A DNA stretch of 64,000 bases from NCBI GenBank assembly GCA_013397115.1, contig VWZW01000879.1:1257600-1321599 (forward strand). Direction: 5' to 3'. Below the pieces are notes generated by a model, which made no database searches, had not been told where the DNA came from, and worked only from the letters and a program-made list of their open reading frames with translations. The position numbers and the translations under genes are program-made. Positions 35,071 to 48,990 of the stretch are shown here, one piece after another. Numbering within the stretch: the stretch's first letter is position 1; each line of letters starts with the position of its first letter. Source of the DNA: Edolisoma coerulescens (lineage: Eukaryota; Chordata; Aves; Passeriformes; Campephagidae).

Positions 35071-35221
35071 CTTTTAGAGCTATTTGGGATTTAACACAGT
35101 ATTTGCCTAATGACTTTCCTCTCAGTCATACACAACTTTAAATATGTGTCAATCTAGAATGGGGCTTTCTGCCAGTTGTTCCTTTGTGATGAAGGCTATT
35201 GTATTCGCTACTGGCAAGAAA

Positions 35222-35810
35222 TGTCAATGGACTGCCCCTGAACGTGAGGGTAACTCGGGTTCTTGTTGATAGGTCCCTTGGGGCAGATTAGAATGAAATG
35301 ACACTGAATGATCAGTGTTTATAAGTATATAGATATGTAGGATTTATTATAGAACAATTTGGTTGCAATGGAAAGCCGGTATGTAGCTGTTTTGGTTAAA
35401 ATTATCCATAGAAATATAGCAATATAAAAACATAAAAATAACACGCAAGAAAATACAAGGGAAAAGAAAGAAAGACGGAGAAAGAAAGGATAAGAATAGG
35501 AAGATATCGCACTCAGCAAGGAGATTTGATTGTTGCCATTTAGTTGTCTATTGGTCAAAGTGATGGTTGTGATGGTCGCAGTCTTGATGCCCTGGGGGTG
35601 GGGGAAAGCCCATGAAACACAAATTTCAATGGATCAAGAGAGTTTAGGTTTACAGGGGAATCCCCTCTGTCTTGTAAGGATCAGAGGTTTCACCACCACT
35701 CACAGAAAAACTTTCCTTCTCCCTTTCAGTTGCAAGGGGTGGTGCAAACCTGGCCCAGCAAATGGCCGATTGTTTTGAGTCATTAACCATTAACATTCCA
35801 GTCTCTCACA
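35222..35810 (-). mobile_element. Probable ERV LTR
   Basis: Read on the minus strand, the block starts tgtgagagactgg and ends ccattgaca, giving TG and CA termini. It has a CCAAT box (gaccaatag, near 35553), an AATAAA signal (35348-35343), and about 120 bases after that to the end. I recall sequences like its 3' end from avian ERV LTRs but cannot name the family. There is no clear target-site duplication, so the limits are provisional. Confidence 0.5.
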
Positions 35811-36318
35811 GGAGACAATGATGCAATAGAAAAATGGGACTCTGCAGACATCCTTCCCTGCTGGCTGTAGGCTACATCCTATTCAGAGCAAGGTATGACT
35901 AAGTGTGACAAGTGAGGATCAGGGACAGCTGAGAGCCTGGGGTATGTCAAGAGGAAAGCTCCACAACATGTACTTCAGGCTAACTCTGGTCTGTGTTTGC
36001 ATGGTGCTAAGCCTGAGCTAATACACCTTTTCCTTGAATCAAGGTATTTTTTTTTGAGGTTCCTGTTGTATATGTTAAAGTTGCATTGTCTTCATTGCTG
36101 CAGATCACAGCACACTTGAAAATATCTTAAGTGACCTAGTGTGGTTGTTTTAGATGCTGTAGTCTTCTAGTGAGTAGCATTCCCTAGACTTTAGGAGAGA
36201 GAATATTTTTAGAAACATTGTTAAGCTTCCTGTTGAAGTGATGATCAGTTTTTATGAAATGGGGTGATCTATAAACAATAAATGGCAAGAGGAAAGGATA
36301 ATGACTCTGATATATAAA

Positions 36319-36420
36319 GAAACCCTAGAGGGATAAAGCAATCTGTGCAACATCACACAAGAAGTTGACAGAAATGCTGAAAACTATCTAGAGTCTTGAG
36401 TCCGTGCCCTGGACTATAAC
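36319..36420 (+). mobile_element. Possible ancient MIR/L2-type remnant
   Basis: The order gaaaccctagagggataaagc, then atctgtgcaacatcacacaagaagttgacag, then gagtcttgagtccgtgccctgg resembles the generic tail of very old amniote retroposons (gaggttaagtgacttgcc-aaggtcacacag-caagt-ggcagagctgg). The similarity is partial and from memory. Confidence 0.4.
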
Positions 36421-39400
36421 TGTTCTGTGGAAGAGAATAAAGTCCAAAATTTGGAGTTACGTTAGTATCACAAATATCAATATGGCAGTTCTCATTAACA
36501 TACTAATGCAGAAAAAGACTGTGCAGTTACGTTTTGTCACTGGATGTTACTGATTATTTCATCAATATTTTAATTGACAGAGAGCAGGTGTTGTGTTGTT
36601 TGGTTTTTTTTTCCTATATGATGCATGAACATAAATAAACTTCAAAAACTTTCTGATGCTTTATTTCAGTGTTGCTATTGTTAAATAATTTCTTTATTTA
36701 TTTTGCATCTGGTGGGGTGTGTTTACCGATGCGTGATTTTTGCTAGGAATAACGAAGTGGCCATCAAAAAAACCTAGCAACAGAGCCTCTGAGCTCAGCC
36801 TTAGCTCAGAACAGATTAAACCAGTATAACTTTTTTCAGCTATGTATGATCTCTGAGGAACCCTATATTGGCTAGGGGTTGCCATGTTGCTATGTTATTG
36901 AGCCCTTCACACACCTATCTGGGCTTTTTCTGACTCTATATATGTGCCTCTCTATCAAAATATGAACTGTCTCTATAGTGGCTGCTGTAGCATAGGGAGT
37001 ATGCAAAGAAACCCTGCAATTCCTTGAGGATTCTCAGCAGGACAGCCTTTGTTATGCAGATTTTAAAATGACATTCAGATAAGAAGACGAAACGTGATTG
37101 TTTCCATCTTGGGAATGAACACCTTAATTCTGTTCATTTTTCTCTTTTATCTTCTTCCTATTTTTTCTTCCTAACTACAAGTTTGGATAAAGATTAGCCA
37201 AGCATAGGGAACTCTAATTCCTCCTCTGCAAGCATGGGTTCACTGCAGAAACATGAGTGATACTCAGCTGACCTCTGGTTCTCAAATCCAAAAATAAATA
37301 TTATAGATTTCTTTCTTTCTCTCTCCAATTGTCTTATAATTACAGGGCCTTTCTAATTAATGGAAAAGGTCAGGAAAAAAAAGTGCCAAACAACAACCTC
37401 AAATAAACAGAACAACATTGTTCTTTTCCCCACCCCTGGGCTGCTTTTTATATATGACTTGTTAAAAACAACGTGATTTTCAGGGCATGGAAATGGAGAC
37501 CTTGTTGTCTGCTAACTGCATTCAATTCCTGGAGGTTAGCAAGATCATGAGGACTTCAGGTAAGCAAAGAGGGAAGTCATACAAGACATTTAATGGAGGC
37601 ACATGCTCCAAACAGAGTTGGGGCTGCAAATAACAGTTTCCTTTTTTGCAGTGCATTGTGCTCCCCTGCCTGTGACCTACTTCCAGCTCATAGGACTTCC
37701 TCTTGTAAGTTGGTAGAGTGTAAATTCTATACAGCTTTTATCATGTAGCCTGACTTGGGTCTTTCCCACTTTGATTCTAACCTTGACTTATCTGTCTCTC
37801 TCTCTGGTGAAGAGCTAAACAAAAATCAAGTTCTTGCTTGTTGCTGCAGCCAGGGGTGTCAGCTTGTTGGGTCTGGCAGCATGATTTTATAAACCATAAA
37901 AAGAGAGAGAAAAAAAGCAATAACCTGTGAAGAATAATTTTAACAGAACTGGGTTTGAGAAGGATTTAAATGGTTGGTATCCAAAGGAATGTTTGTGAAA
38001 ATCAAATGGTAAAACTACCTAAGAAATGAGGTGTTTACATTTTTTATTGTCCTTGGTTTTGTTTGGATGAGGACCAACAGTGTCAAGTTTTTTGATCATT
38101 CAGGAAGAAAATTATATTTACAAGAAAATTAATTTAAGAGATCAATTAAAGGTTACTTTGCTGCTGGCAATCAGGAAGGCAAACATCTTGACACTGCTGC
38201 TTAGTTGCAAACATTTCATCTTCTGTAATTTCTGTGACTATCAGATTTTTTAAATGTTTTCTGCTATTTTGTTTGCTTTGGCAAAATGTGGTAATTGGAG
38301 ATAGACACTGACTTCTCAGGTCACAGCTGCAACAGAGCATGTTAATATTTCATTGCTTCTTCCTCTCTTGAAGAGGGGGAGAGAGTTGCCTAATTGTGAA
38401 TGTCACTGAATTAAAAAGCTCTGTATGTGCTGCTCTGAGATTCTGTTTTGTTTTTAAGCGAAGACAGAAACCTGATGTTGTAAAATCACCAGTGAGGGGG
38501 TCTGTCCTGAAATAACATTGGATTGGAATCTTTTGGTCATGATACTACATCATGACACAGTCCAGAAGCTGAGGAAGAAAGGGCTGAATTTCTTGGAAAT
38601 TACCCAGGAGAAGGAACATTTTCCATGGCTTTCAGGGGCCATAAAAGGAATTTTCTTCAGGGTCCTAGGAGAATTGTAATCTATGTGCATTGGTTGTCCA
38701 GAGCGTGCTCCTTTATGGGCCATCAGTATAGCAGTATATCAGCACATGACTCAGCTATTAGCTTTGTTCTTTCAGAAAAAGTCATGGAAAGGCTAATGAA
38801 AATATTTTCCTGGACTCCTGTTTCTGATGACCACACACTACTTTTTCTAGCTGCTGAAGCCCACTCAGTACTGGCCTGAAGGTAATTCAGCTGTTCTGGC
38901 AATAATGATAGACTATGTACAGACATGGGGTTTTGTTCAATTCCTTTTATTTATTTATTTTTCTTTCTGCATCTGAAAAATGAGGTTGTTAATTACTACA
39001 AAGACTGCATCTTTCATTTTTAAAACAGGTATGTGATTGTTTCTTCTGAAAAAAAAAAAAAATCAGAGAGCAACAAAATACCCACATAAAAATCATGAAA
39101 AACCCCAAACCAAAACAAAAAAACCCTGGAGTTTTGTCTTGGCATCATATTTTAATTCTGACATGCTGAAATGTAAGGGATTTTACCTAGAGCAAGAGTA
39201 CAGTCCTAGCTTCTGTGTCCACACAACTTTTATACCTAAGCAGGATGACAGGCATTGCTGACAAGAGATGGCCCTTTACGTGTTGCACAGAAGTAAGGAA
39301 ATGGGTGTTGCTACTGTCCGACTTCTAATTTGACAACTTATATGAAGGTAACATTCTTAAAATGACCCTCCCACTTTTTAGGTTGCCTGGATCCCCTAGT

Positions 39401-39939
39401 GGTGTAGAGTCTCTGTATCCTAGTTCTGTTTCCATTGTGTTCACAGAAACTTGTTCTATTTTTAATTTCTCCTCCCACACACCCCAACACGTCTGATCAG
39501 AATAAAATCAGTGAATAATGAACAATTAATTTTTCATATATTCTAAATCTAATTTTTAAAGAGACATGGTAGATGATTCACATTTTATGATAAACCAAAC
39601 AGAATATTTTGATTTTTGACTATTACATTTTTTCCTTAATTTTTGGTTGTTGTTAATTTCTTGGATTAAGGCCTAATATTAGTGCTTATCTCCCAGTCAT
39701 GCAATTAAAGCAGAGATATTTATTACCTGCTGAATTCTTTATATTTAACTCTTTTTGGAAATTGTTTTAATAAATTTTCTTATAAGGAAGTTTTGGCAGT
39801 TCGGGAGACTTAGATGTGACAATATATGTTATAAAATTTCTCTAGCATAAGGATTAAAATTTGAATACCATTCCCACCTTGTAATAGCCTGTTCTTTTGT
39901 TTGTCTAGACACAGGAGAACTGCTGATGCTATTTAATAT

Positions 39940-40200
39940 CTTAATTTGTTCCAGGCTGACAACTATGACTTTAGATTTCACAGTGAAAGCATAACTCATG
40001 AACAACGAATCAATATTTCTATGCTCACGGTTAAGTAAAAATGGGTTTCATATCAGTAAGCAGATCAAATTAATGCTTACATCTGTAGTTTTGTAGCTAC
40101 CCGCACTGCAATTTTAATTGCTGCTGGGATCCACAGCGAATGGCTCTTGGTCTTTCATGTACAGTTGCAGGCATGAAGTTAACGGGTGAGTTTCTTATTC
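39940..40200. promoter_or_regulatory. Candidate conserved non-coding element
   Basis: A repeat-free stretch with even composition and several TAAT/ATTA motifs (tttaatatcttaatttg, caaattaatgc, gcaattttaattgctgctgg). I assign it only on texture; alignment to other birds would decide. Confidence 0.22.
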
Positions 40201-40261
40201 AGGGAAGGTAACTAATACAGAAATATCTCTGTTTTAGAGATAAATTTATTCAAAAAGGCAT

Positions 40262-40345
40262 ATATATTGGGTTTTGGTGGTTTTGTGTTTCATTGGGTTT
40301 TGGGGTTTTTCATGGGGGTGTGTGTTTTGGTTCGCTTTTTTTTAA
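40262..40345. repeat. T/G-rich low-complexity tract
   Basis: Runs of T interleaved with G3-G5 (ttgggttttggtggttttg and similar). It is too degenerate to count as a true tandem repeat. Confidence 0.75.
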
Positions 40346-43300
40346 TTCCCCAACTATTGCATAAAATATATGAGGGTAGCAAGCCAGCACCATCACAGAA
40401 AATATCACAAGGAGGTTGATGGATAATTTTTCACTGTGCAGAAAAAAACACTTCTGAAGATGTTAGTTCTTGCTTGTAATTTTTTTAAAGACAGTGTTGC
40501 CAGTGAATATGACTAACTCAATTTTTCATTTTTCTTCAGCAGAATCTGACATAGTGCAGCTGGTCTTGTGTATTTTATATTAATTTATTTTAATTTTTTA
40601 AAAAAGTAATGAAAGTGAAGCTTTACATTCCCCTCTTCCCTAGCTTTGTTCTTTGGATTTCTGAATTGTTTGATATTCTGAAATTAAATGGGAACTCACA
40701 TGTTCTGTGCTTTTTTTGGGAATTAAATTCTCTAATACAAGGCTATATTTTCTATTTGTCGAGTAACTACCTATTCACTTGGGCAAAAGGTAATGATACA
40801 AAAATAACACAAAGCTGTTAGAAGACAGTCCATATACGCTGTATTTGGGCACACACTATATTGCATGCACTAAAGCATAATTGTTTTCATTTTACTTTGT
40901 CCTGTGTTTATACTGCACATTTAGGGAGGGAAGAGCCCACACGTTTCTGCATCTACAGAAAACGCATCTCTTTAAGTCCAGGTGAAGGCTATAAGAGGGA
41001 TGGTCAGGCACTTTGCTCTTCTACTGTTGTATTACACGGCCTGGTAAAAGTAATCTAGGAGAACTGCCAAATCTGAAAAAAATCTACATCTGAAAAAACT
41101 CAGTGAATCAGGATTGCCAAACTGCACAATTATTAAATTAAAAAAAAAAAAAAGGCAGAGGGGAGGGAAATTTTTTAAGTCATCAGAGGAGAATCTTGAA
41201 AGCTCTCAAGGTTTCCTTGGTGACTACAGTGGCAAGAGTCCCTTTATATTCTTCTAGTGCATGTAAATAAACTTTTGCATAATCTCTTGGTTGCAACAAG
41301 TGGTTCCTCAAGAAAATCATAAAATATATCAGGAGTAAGTGGAAAACAGCCCGTGGTGGGATGATACAAAAAGTAAGAAGTAAATCTACTTTCGGTAAGA
41401 TAAATTTTAAGTTTGTTTTCCTTAAAAGTGGCTGTTGAATACTACTTATTACCTAAATAGGTTGTCTGAGTACTAGCAACGTAGATACAGTGCTGTTGCG
41501 GCAAATTCTGGTTTTCAGTGAAAGGTAAGACTGTGAGCCCTATAGTGTACCTGAAAATGTACCTTATCTGAGTTGTCAGCCTCCTTTGAGGTGAAAATAA
41601 TTTCAGATTGCTAAATGCCTTTATGTATGTGAGGACTCTTACATTTTGGCCCAAGAGAAAATACCACTGCTAACTAAAAGGGGGTTTTGTGTGTATTTGT
41701 TGCTTAATGTTGCTATAGGACTCAACACTGCCAGTCTTTAAACATATCTATTTTCTGACTTTTTCTCTCTTATTTCTCTTTCCTCCTTTGACCTAGTTTT
41801 CATAACTGCCCTTCCCACCAAGAGAATCCTTCCACCTGCTTCAGCACAGTGATGAAAGTCATGCTGAGGTACTCCTGACATCTGTCCCTAGTGGCTAAGC
41901 ACCAACTCAATTGCGTACACACTTGATCATGTGTGATAAAATGCTATGCCTTTTCTTCAACTCCAGCCTCAGGTTTGATTAAGGTCAGAGTTAAATTTAG
42001 CAGAATACTGCGAAGAGGGAAACATATTTACAAAGATTCTGTCTTGCAGTAAAATATGTTAAACAAGATAAAATATATATATGGTGAATCTTGGTTATTT
42101 TCCCAGAGAAATATAAAACAAATTGACCCTCATTACTCTTGAGGGCTTGTGTAAATTCCTGTTGCCAGGTCTTGGCTGCAGGGAGTTCTTCTGTCTTCAT
42201 CATCTTGTACGATATATAGGACAAAGTTTGTGATAGTGATGAAAACATATAACAACATTAGCTGGCAAAAAAATTCTTCCTCTCCTTTTCTCAGACTTCT
42301 GTTTTTAATCATAGCTCTTATCACACCAGTGATGTGTCTGTGTGGATGAAGATTTGCACTAGTAATGTTGCAGTACCAGAATTAAATGCACACAGAAAGA
42401 GCAGTCTCAGTGCTGAGGATAATTCAGGGAAACAAGCCCAGATGCTTGCTGGTTTCTTTCAAGTTTTGACATATGCAATTTCTAGTGAAGAAATCAGTAC
42501 CATATTCAAGACTCTGAATGTCTTCACCATTCAAAGAGGCTACTCAGGTTTGCAGCTTATGTGTGGCTTTGGTTATACAATCTTGACTGAGTTCCTTCTG
42601 AGTCAGTCCTTTCAAAAAAATAAAAATAAATACAGAGGAGATATTTTCAACTCTGAGAATGAATATGTGCCTTCACAAAATTACAGACACTCGACATGTT
42701 TTTAAAGTTTTTTATAAGTAAGCACTAATGAAGAGTACAGGGAAAGGTGCATATTCTAAAGAGTGTCTGAACTGCATACGTTTACTTTGATGAAGGGCCT
42801 GATACCCCTGAAAGAACAGTGAACTAGAAATTGAATGTGACCACAAACTATTAAGAAAACTCCATTCAACCAAGAAAGTATTTCAGCCATGCCATATAGC
42901 AATAGCTCCCATGACTACTCTACATTTAGGGGAGAGGATGCTTGACAGGTTTAAAAAGCTTTGGCTTTCTCATCTGAATTTTCCATTACACTAGATAAAA
43001 AGTTGACAGATCAATTTTGTTTAAGGAATAAGTTGTACAGAGTTTCATTGAAAATTATTACGAGAAAAATTTTTCTTAGGAGAGAGTACTGTATATTGTG
43101 AAAAATTCTGAATGTACTGCACACGGAAAAGAAAGACTTCACTGTTTCCTGCCATTCTGTAGCAATTGCATGAGTATATTGGGTTGTTGCTGTCACATTT
43201 AAAGCAAGAAAATAGCTGCCTGGAACAAATGAGAAAAAAACTTATTTTGTTTATTAGTAGGTTTTTTGTTTTTCTAGCCTTGATTAAAGATAATTTAAGA

Positions 43301-46300
43301 TGCAGTACATGAAATATTGAATGAGAAGTTTTGTTTCTAAAACACATTCTTGTACACATTTGTCTTTGACAACTTAAAATGCTCAGCTCAGCTTTCTGCT
43401 GGTTTGATTGCCTCTTGGCCCCATCAGGTCCAGACAGCCTAAATGACACTGAGCTATCCCTTCACCCTAGTGACTATGTCAGATTGCTGCAAGTTAAGTG
43501 TACCAAAATCTCTCCTTTGTAGATCAGTTTTCCAGTTTTGTCTTTATTCCTATATTTTCCTTATCTATTTATGCAAAACAATGTCCAGGAATCCAATCTA
43601 AACTCAGTGATCTTGTAATTCTATACAAAATGTGTGAGGTATATAAGAAATGGGTTGTAGTGGAAAGGCTAAAAGAGATGTAATGTCCTCTAAGTACTTG
43701 AAGAAACCAGAGCAGAAATGCTTGTTAGACTCTGAAGAAGTAATGAGACACCAACAATATGATTTCTGAATAAAGGAAAATATTCTTTGCAATTCTATTT
43801 GAAGTTAGATGAACCTGACAAAGATTAAATACAAATGAACTGACTTGTGTTAGGACCTACAAGACTACCTGAGCTGTATGGTTTTGTGGTATTGGTAAAC
43901 AGCTGTGAAAAATTCATTTCATGCTTATTTACTGTAGCAAAATCATTGACTGAATTGCTACAAAAAAAGTAAAAACTGGGTCACAGGAATGCCAAAAAGC
44001 ATGTGGTGCAGCTACACAAATGTTTGTGTAATCTGATATTGTTCTACCTGTGACCTTGTCTTGTGGTTCCTCCCTCATGGGAGCAGGAGCTGTGATCTCA
44101 CACTGATTGCCAGATGGCAGCAGGAAGCCCAGAGCGCATGTACTGACAAACAGTGGGGAAAAAACAGCTGCACAGAGTGATTGCACACTGCCAGCAAAGA
44201 GGCACAGAGCTGGAGCCCAGAGAGAGCACTAAGATACCTGCCAAGTTTAAAAACCCAGGTGGGAGCAAGGGTCTGCAGCTCTTTTCCAAATGACACTAGA
44301 AAAAATGGACAAGCTTTAAAATGTGCACATAATCAGGACAAGTAGCTGTGGACTTGCTGTGCTCCTTATTATTCTCTGTAATAGAAATTTTCCGAACAGG
44401 CTAAATATTGAAATTATATGATTTTGTAGGCACCTGAGTAGGGCTACATTTTCTGATAGTTAAACGAGCCTAGAGAGCGACAGCGCTCATTTGTGAAGTA
44501 CTGACTAAAACCTTAACTATCTCCTGTCTGTGAAGCGAAAGTCACTTTCTTAAAAATCTTTGTTCAGACACTAACTTTTTCCTATCAACTGACACTTCTG
44601 ACAGGTGACTATTGGTTTATTATATCAGGGATTCCAGGAAGATGATGTTTGTGAAGGTCAAAACAGGCCTGGCAGATATAGAAAAATGTCCTTATTTTTC
44701 CTAATATGGCAGCTCAAAGTCATCAATTCATATTGATGTAGCCTTTTCCTCTTCTGTGGACCTTGTCTTGCTTCTCCACATATGTACAGAGAAAATGAAG
44801 AGAGCTAGAGAGGCTGAAGGGAAAGCTTTCAGCCGTTGAGCACCCTATTCTGTGTTCCCATTTGGTTATCCATATATTATTCTGATGTCTTGAATCTTCA
44901 TTGCAGTTGCATGTGTTATTCCGCTGTTGCTCCTGCCTCCAGGAACATCCAGATGATGTGCTGTCATGTGCAAGACTATTTCTCTTATTGCGTGTCTTGA
45001 TACTCTGCTATTTTTTTGCAGACAGCAGTTCCCAGAGTATCTAATTGGCTTCTACTAACATAAAGGATGTGTCTTTCCTTGAGCTGCTCAGGTATTTCTA
45101 TTTGGTTCTGTAAATGCCACCAGGTTTGATCAAGCAGAAAGAAGCATGTGACACTGGAGTGGTATTCCTGTCATCTGAAGGGAAGACTTTGTTCTCTAGA
45201 AGATATGGTGCACGAAGATATTACAAGTTTTTCTAAAACTGCCTGTGCTTGACACCTGCAGTCTGCCTGGAAACAAATCTTTAACGCTATTAGAGAAAAG
45301 AGACTTCTTTTTACTTACTTTTTTTAAATGTGAGTTTTATACTGTTGGAAAAACATCACACTGATTCCATTATATACTCCGCGTAGCTAGAGAAGAAGCC
45401 TGGGATAGGGCAGAGGAGGGAAAATGCAGCCATCCCAGAGCTTCCAGCAAAAGTGATTTAGGAAGGCTTTGGGGAGATCATTTGCCTTCAGGAAATATTC
45501 TCCAGTTTGTCTCATCTGCTTTACCTAGTCTATAGTTGTCAATTTCTCCTTGTCTTTTAGCTCTTGCCTTTGGGGCTGACCTACAGCTTGCAGAGAATCA
45601 ACCCCAAAAGTTTATGTGCTTGGTCAGATACAAGCCCCTGCTGCATGTGCTGCCGTAAGAGGCGTATGGTCAGCATTGGACAGCTGGGAGGGCACATCTA
45701 TGATTGCCCGTTTATGGCCAATGAGGCAGCAGTCAGAAAAATTGTTGACTGCCTGACGCTTTCTCTTTGTCCATGAGTTAGATCCTGGCTTTCATTTCTC
45801 TGATGAGAGGAGAAGCAGAGAAGGAGCTCCCACTGCTGTTGTGCCCATCCCACTAGATGTCAACCTAAAGTTTTATGTTAGTCTAAGTACTGATTCAGGC
45901 TGACTTTCAACCTGTAGCCTAAAAGAAGAGAAGCTGCTTATTTCTAGTAAAAATTTTTTGAGTGTTTTGTTTTGTTTTCCTTTTCTTCTGACTTAGGCAG
46001 CCATTACAATTTGAGATAAGAAATTAAGAATTGATTTTGCTGAGAATTTATACATTTCTTTAAAACTGAAAGGTTATCCAACCTAGATATGTGAAGAGAA
46101 ACAGACTGCTCTTATGCTTATAGAAGTTGTAGGCACAGTCTTCATTGGCTAAAAACTAGGTACATGGAAATTTTTTGTGCTCCATCAGTCTAAATTCAGT
46201 CCTTTCTTTGAATATCAGGCTGGATAATTTTAATCAGGAGTAATACAATCCTACTGTAATTTGCTCTTCATGGCACATGTGTAACCCCCACAGATTTAGC

Positions 46301-48519
46301 TACATTTCTTCGAGTGTAACCAATGAAAATTTTCACAGCAATGCTGTTGTTCCAAAGGACAGACCATGCCTAACTTTTCTATTATCTTATCTGATTCCGC
46401 AGGATTAGCCAGATAGGACTTTGCCCCTAGAGCAGGCTTACATGACTGGATGTACACCTGGCAGGGTTTTGATGAGAAAAACAATTTTGTGTTGGTCATT
46501 TACTTTAATTCCTAATATTAGTTTAAATTGTTCAAATTTTTTCAAGCTTGAAGCTCAAGTGTTTGGAAGTTGTTTTCCGGTACAGTATGATCTTGTCAAA
46601 GAAGACATAACAAGCTCCTTTGCTACCTGATCGAAACGGAGAGAGGTTGCAGGAATTGCTTCAAGATTTTTCAATATTGCTTTGCCTAGAAAATCAGCAA
46701 AACGTAGCTTTTGTCAAAATGGAATAATTACGACTTGCAAACTTCTCATGTCTTTTAACAAGACTTGTCATGTTCTTCCCTTATAAGCTGGAAAGAAGAA
46801 AACAGTGATGCTGCGGAAAGCAGGGTCAAAGTAGGAGCAGTTGTGATCTCCTATCGCCCATTATCTTCTCAGGATGTTGAAGGAGGAGAGAAGACAGGAG
46901 ACATGATGTTTCAAAAGTGAATAACTCATGCAACACCCATGGCTCCCTTGGCTCTTAGGAGTGGAAGTCTAGTGTTGGAATGAAGAGTATCTTCTACAAA
47001 GACTTCACTGCTTGCAAAGCACCCAGTGGTAATTTAAGTGTTGGTTAAAAAAGACTGCTGGTTAAAATTATTTATTTTTTTCCTGTTAAATAAGTAGTGG
47101 AAAAGTTAATGTAACGTAAAATAATTAATCTTCTACAAAACCCACTTCAACAGTGCTTTAGCATGATTGCTCATTGGTGAGTAAATTAACATTAAAACCG
47201 ACAAAACTGAATTCAGTTATAGAGCCTGAGCTTCTATTTTAATTTGTTTTTTCTTTGTTGTTGTTGTTGTGTCTGTTTGTTTGCCTGATTACATCTAGCT
47301 GGATTTGTTGATGGCTTTTTTTTTTGTTTGGTGATTTCTTCTTTTTTTTTGAGGAAGAGAAAATCCTTCTCTCAGCCTTCTCTCAGACTATATTTTTATT
47401 CTTTCCATCTCCCTCCAAATCCTCCCCCTTCATTTATAAGTCTCATGCCACAAGAAACCAAACAACTTATCTCCAGCTTTCTAACATAGACATTTTCTTT
47501 GGCTAAATTAGAGGAAGCATTTTTACAGTCATGAGCAAAAAATTGGATAGCAAAATTCCCTCTGTTATTGAATTGTATACCTCAAATGTCCAAGGACATC
47601 TGGTACAAGTTAACACCCTCCTTCTAAGAAGAAAGTGCTACTTCCTGCTCAGTGTCTCTTTATTGCTCCTAGCTACAAGGACACGTGTGACAACTTCTCA
47701 TATCCCCTAAGGAAGATGAGACGCTTTATCTCAGAAGCCACCATAAACCCAACAAACTATACTATGTTATACCCAAAGTTATCTGGGTTGCATAAGGAAC
47801 CAGTAATCCCAAACTGCCCTTTCTTGTTTTTCAGTGCGTTACCAGTGCAGAATGCCTCATTTTTTCTCACCACTTCAAATTTTCTCTTGAGTGTATCAAC
47901 TGTAAAAAATGTAATTCTCATACTGAAAGGGGAAATTCAAACACTGGTTTTGTCCCAGAGTTTCATTTCCTTCTTCAGGGTAGACTTCTGAGACCCATGT
48001 GAGATGTGGTTAGGAATAGCAGTAGGAACAGAAGGTGTTGACACCCTTTTGCCAAGATATGCCCATTCTTCTCTTCATCCTGGAAGCACTGAATGTAAAT
48101 GAATTTCTAGCAAATTAATTTTTATTCTCCACTACAACAGCTTTGTACCATCCTTTCTGAAAATGCCTACAGAGAAACTGTTCCTTGGTTTAATTGCCCT
48201 AACTTTGTATCATGCCCAGTAGGAATATGGTTTTGGAAGGGGAAGAAATGGTAATCTCTGTGATAGGAAAAGCGGAGAGGACAAGACAGTGAATTTCAGA
48301 ACAACGCCTTTCCCCACTCACTGCTGTATCTAGTCAAGTGTTGCCATTGCACAAAGACAAGGCTGACATTGGCTGATGTCTGACTGCAAAGAGATGGTTG
48401 ACTCGGAAGTGGTTTGTTAGATTTCACTCAGATCTCTGCTGCCTTCAGCATCCTGTTCGAGGTGAGTCTCAGGGAGATAGAAAAGCAACACTCTTGCTTT
48501 GTAGCTATGTTAATTGAAC

Positions 48520-48612
48520 TATGGGGGTTTTTGGTTCATGGGTTTTTTTAAAATTTGTTCTTGTTTTGGTTTTTTTGGGGGGAAGGGGTGTTCTTTGGTT
48601 GTTTTTTCCCCC
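48520..48612. repeat. T/G-rich low-complexity tract
   Basis: T-runs alternate with G-runs, ending in a T-run and a C-run before 48613. The composition resembles the tracts at 40262 and 62190. No coding or repeat-family signature is present. Confidence 0.7.
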
Positions 48613-48714
48613 AGGTTTTAAAGATATGTAGGAACTACTTCTAGTTGCTACAGACATCCACTTTAGGGCAAGAAGGGTATTTTGCTCCAGACCTGTTTTG
48701 AGAAGCTAAACGAA

Positions 48715-48990
48715 GGGGAGGGAAAGCTGTCACTCATTAAGCTAATACAGCCTAGGAGTTATCAGGAAATTAACTTTTCCTTGGGCCTTCTGAGAGTAGC
48801 GTGTGCCTTGCTGAAAAATTCATCAGTAGCTCTCTGTAAGCATAAATGAAAGCCTGTTGAAAAATCCTTCCAGATATTTATAGATCTTATATTCCATCTT
48901 CTTCCCAGTTTAAAGCAATTAAAGGAATTTAGATCTGTAAAAAGTTAATGCACACTGAGAAGCTTGGGTTTCTCATAGTCTTAATATTAT
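48715..48990. promoter_or_regulatory. Candidate conserved non-coding element
   Basis: The stretch is repeat-free with clustered motifs such as actcattaagctaatac, gaaattaacttttcc, gcaattaaagg and gttaatgcac. The call rests on texture alone. Confidence 0.22.

Noticed and set aside
37851..37866. hAT/Charlie DNA transposon end (caggggtgtc)
   Set aside because: Only about ten bases match a typical end; no matching inverted end or 8-bp duplication was seen.
42334..42705. 123-codon gene
   Set aside because: Unrecognised, no splice or start context, typical of chance frames in this window.
47635..47991. 118-codon gene
   Set aside because: Unrecognised Phe/Ser/Leu-rich translation of pyrimidine-rich DNA.
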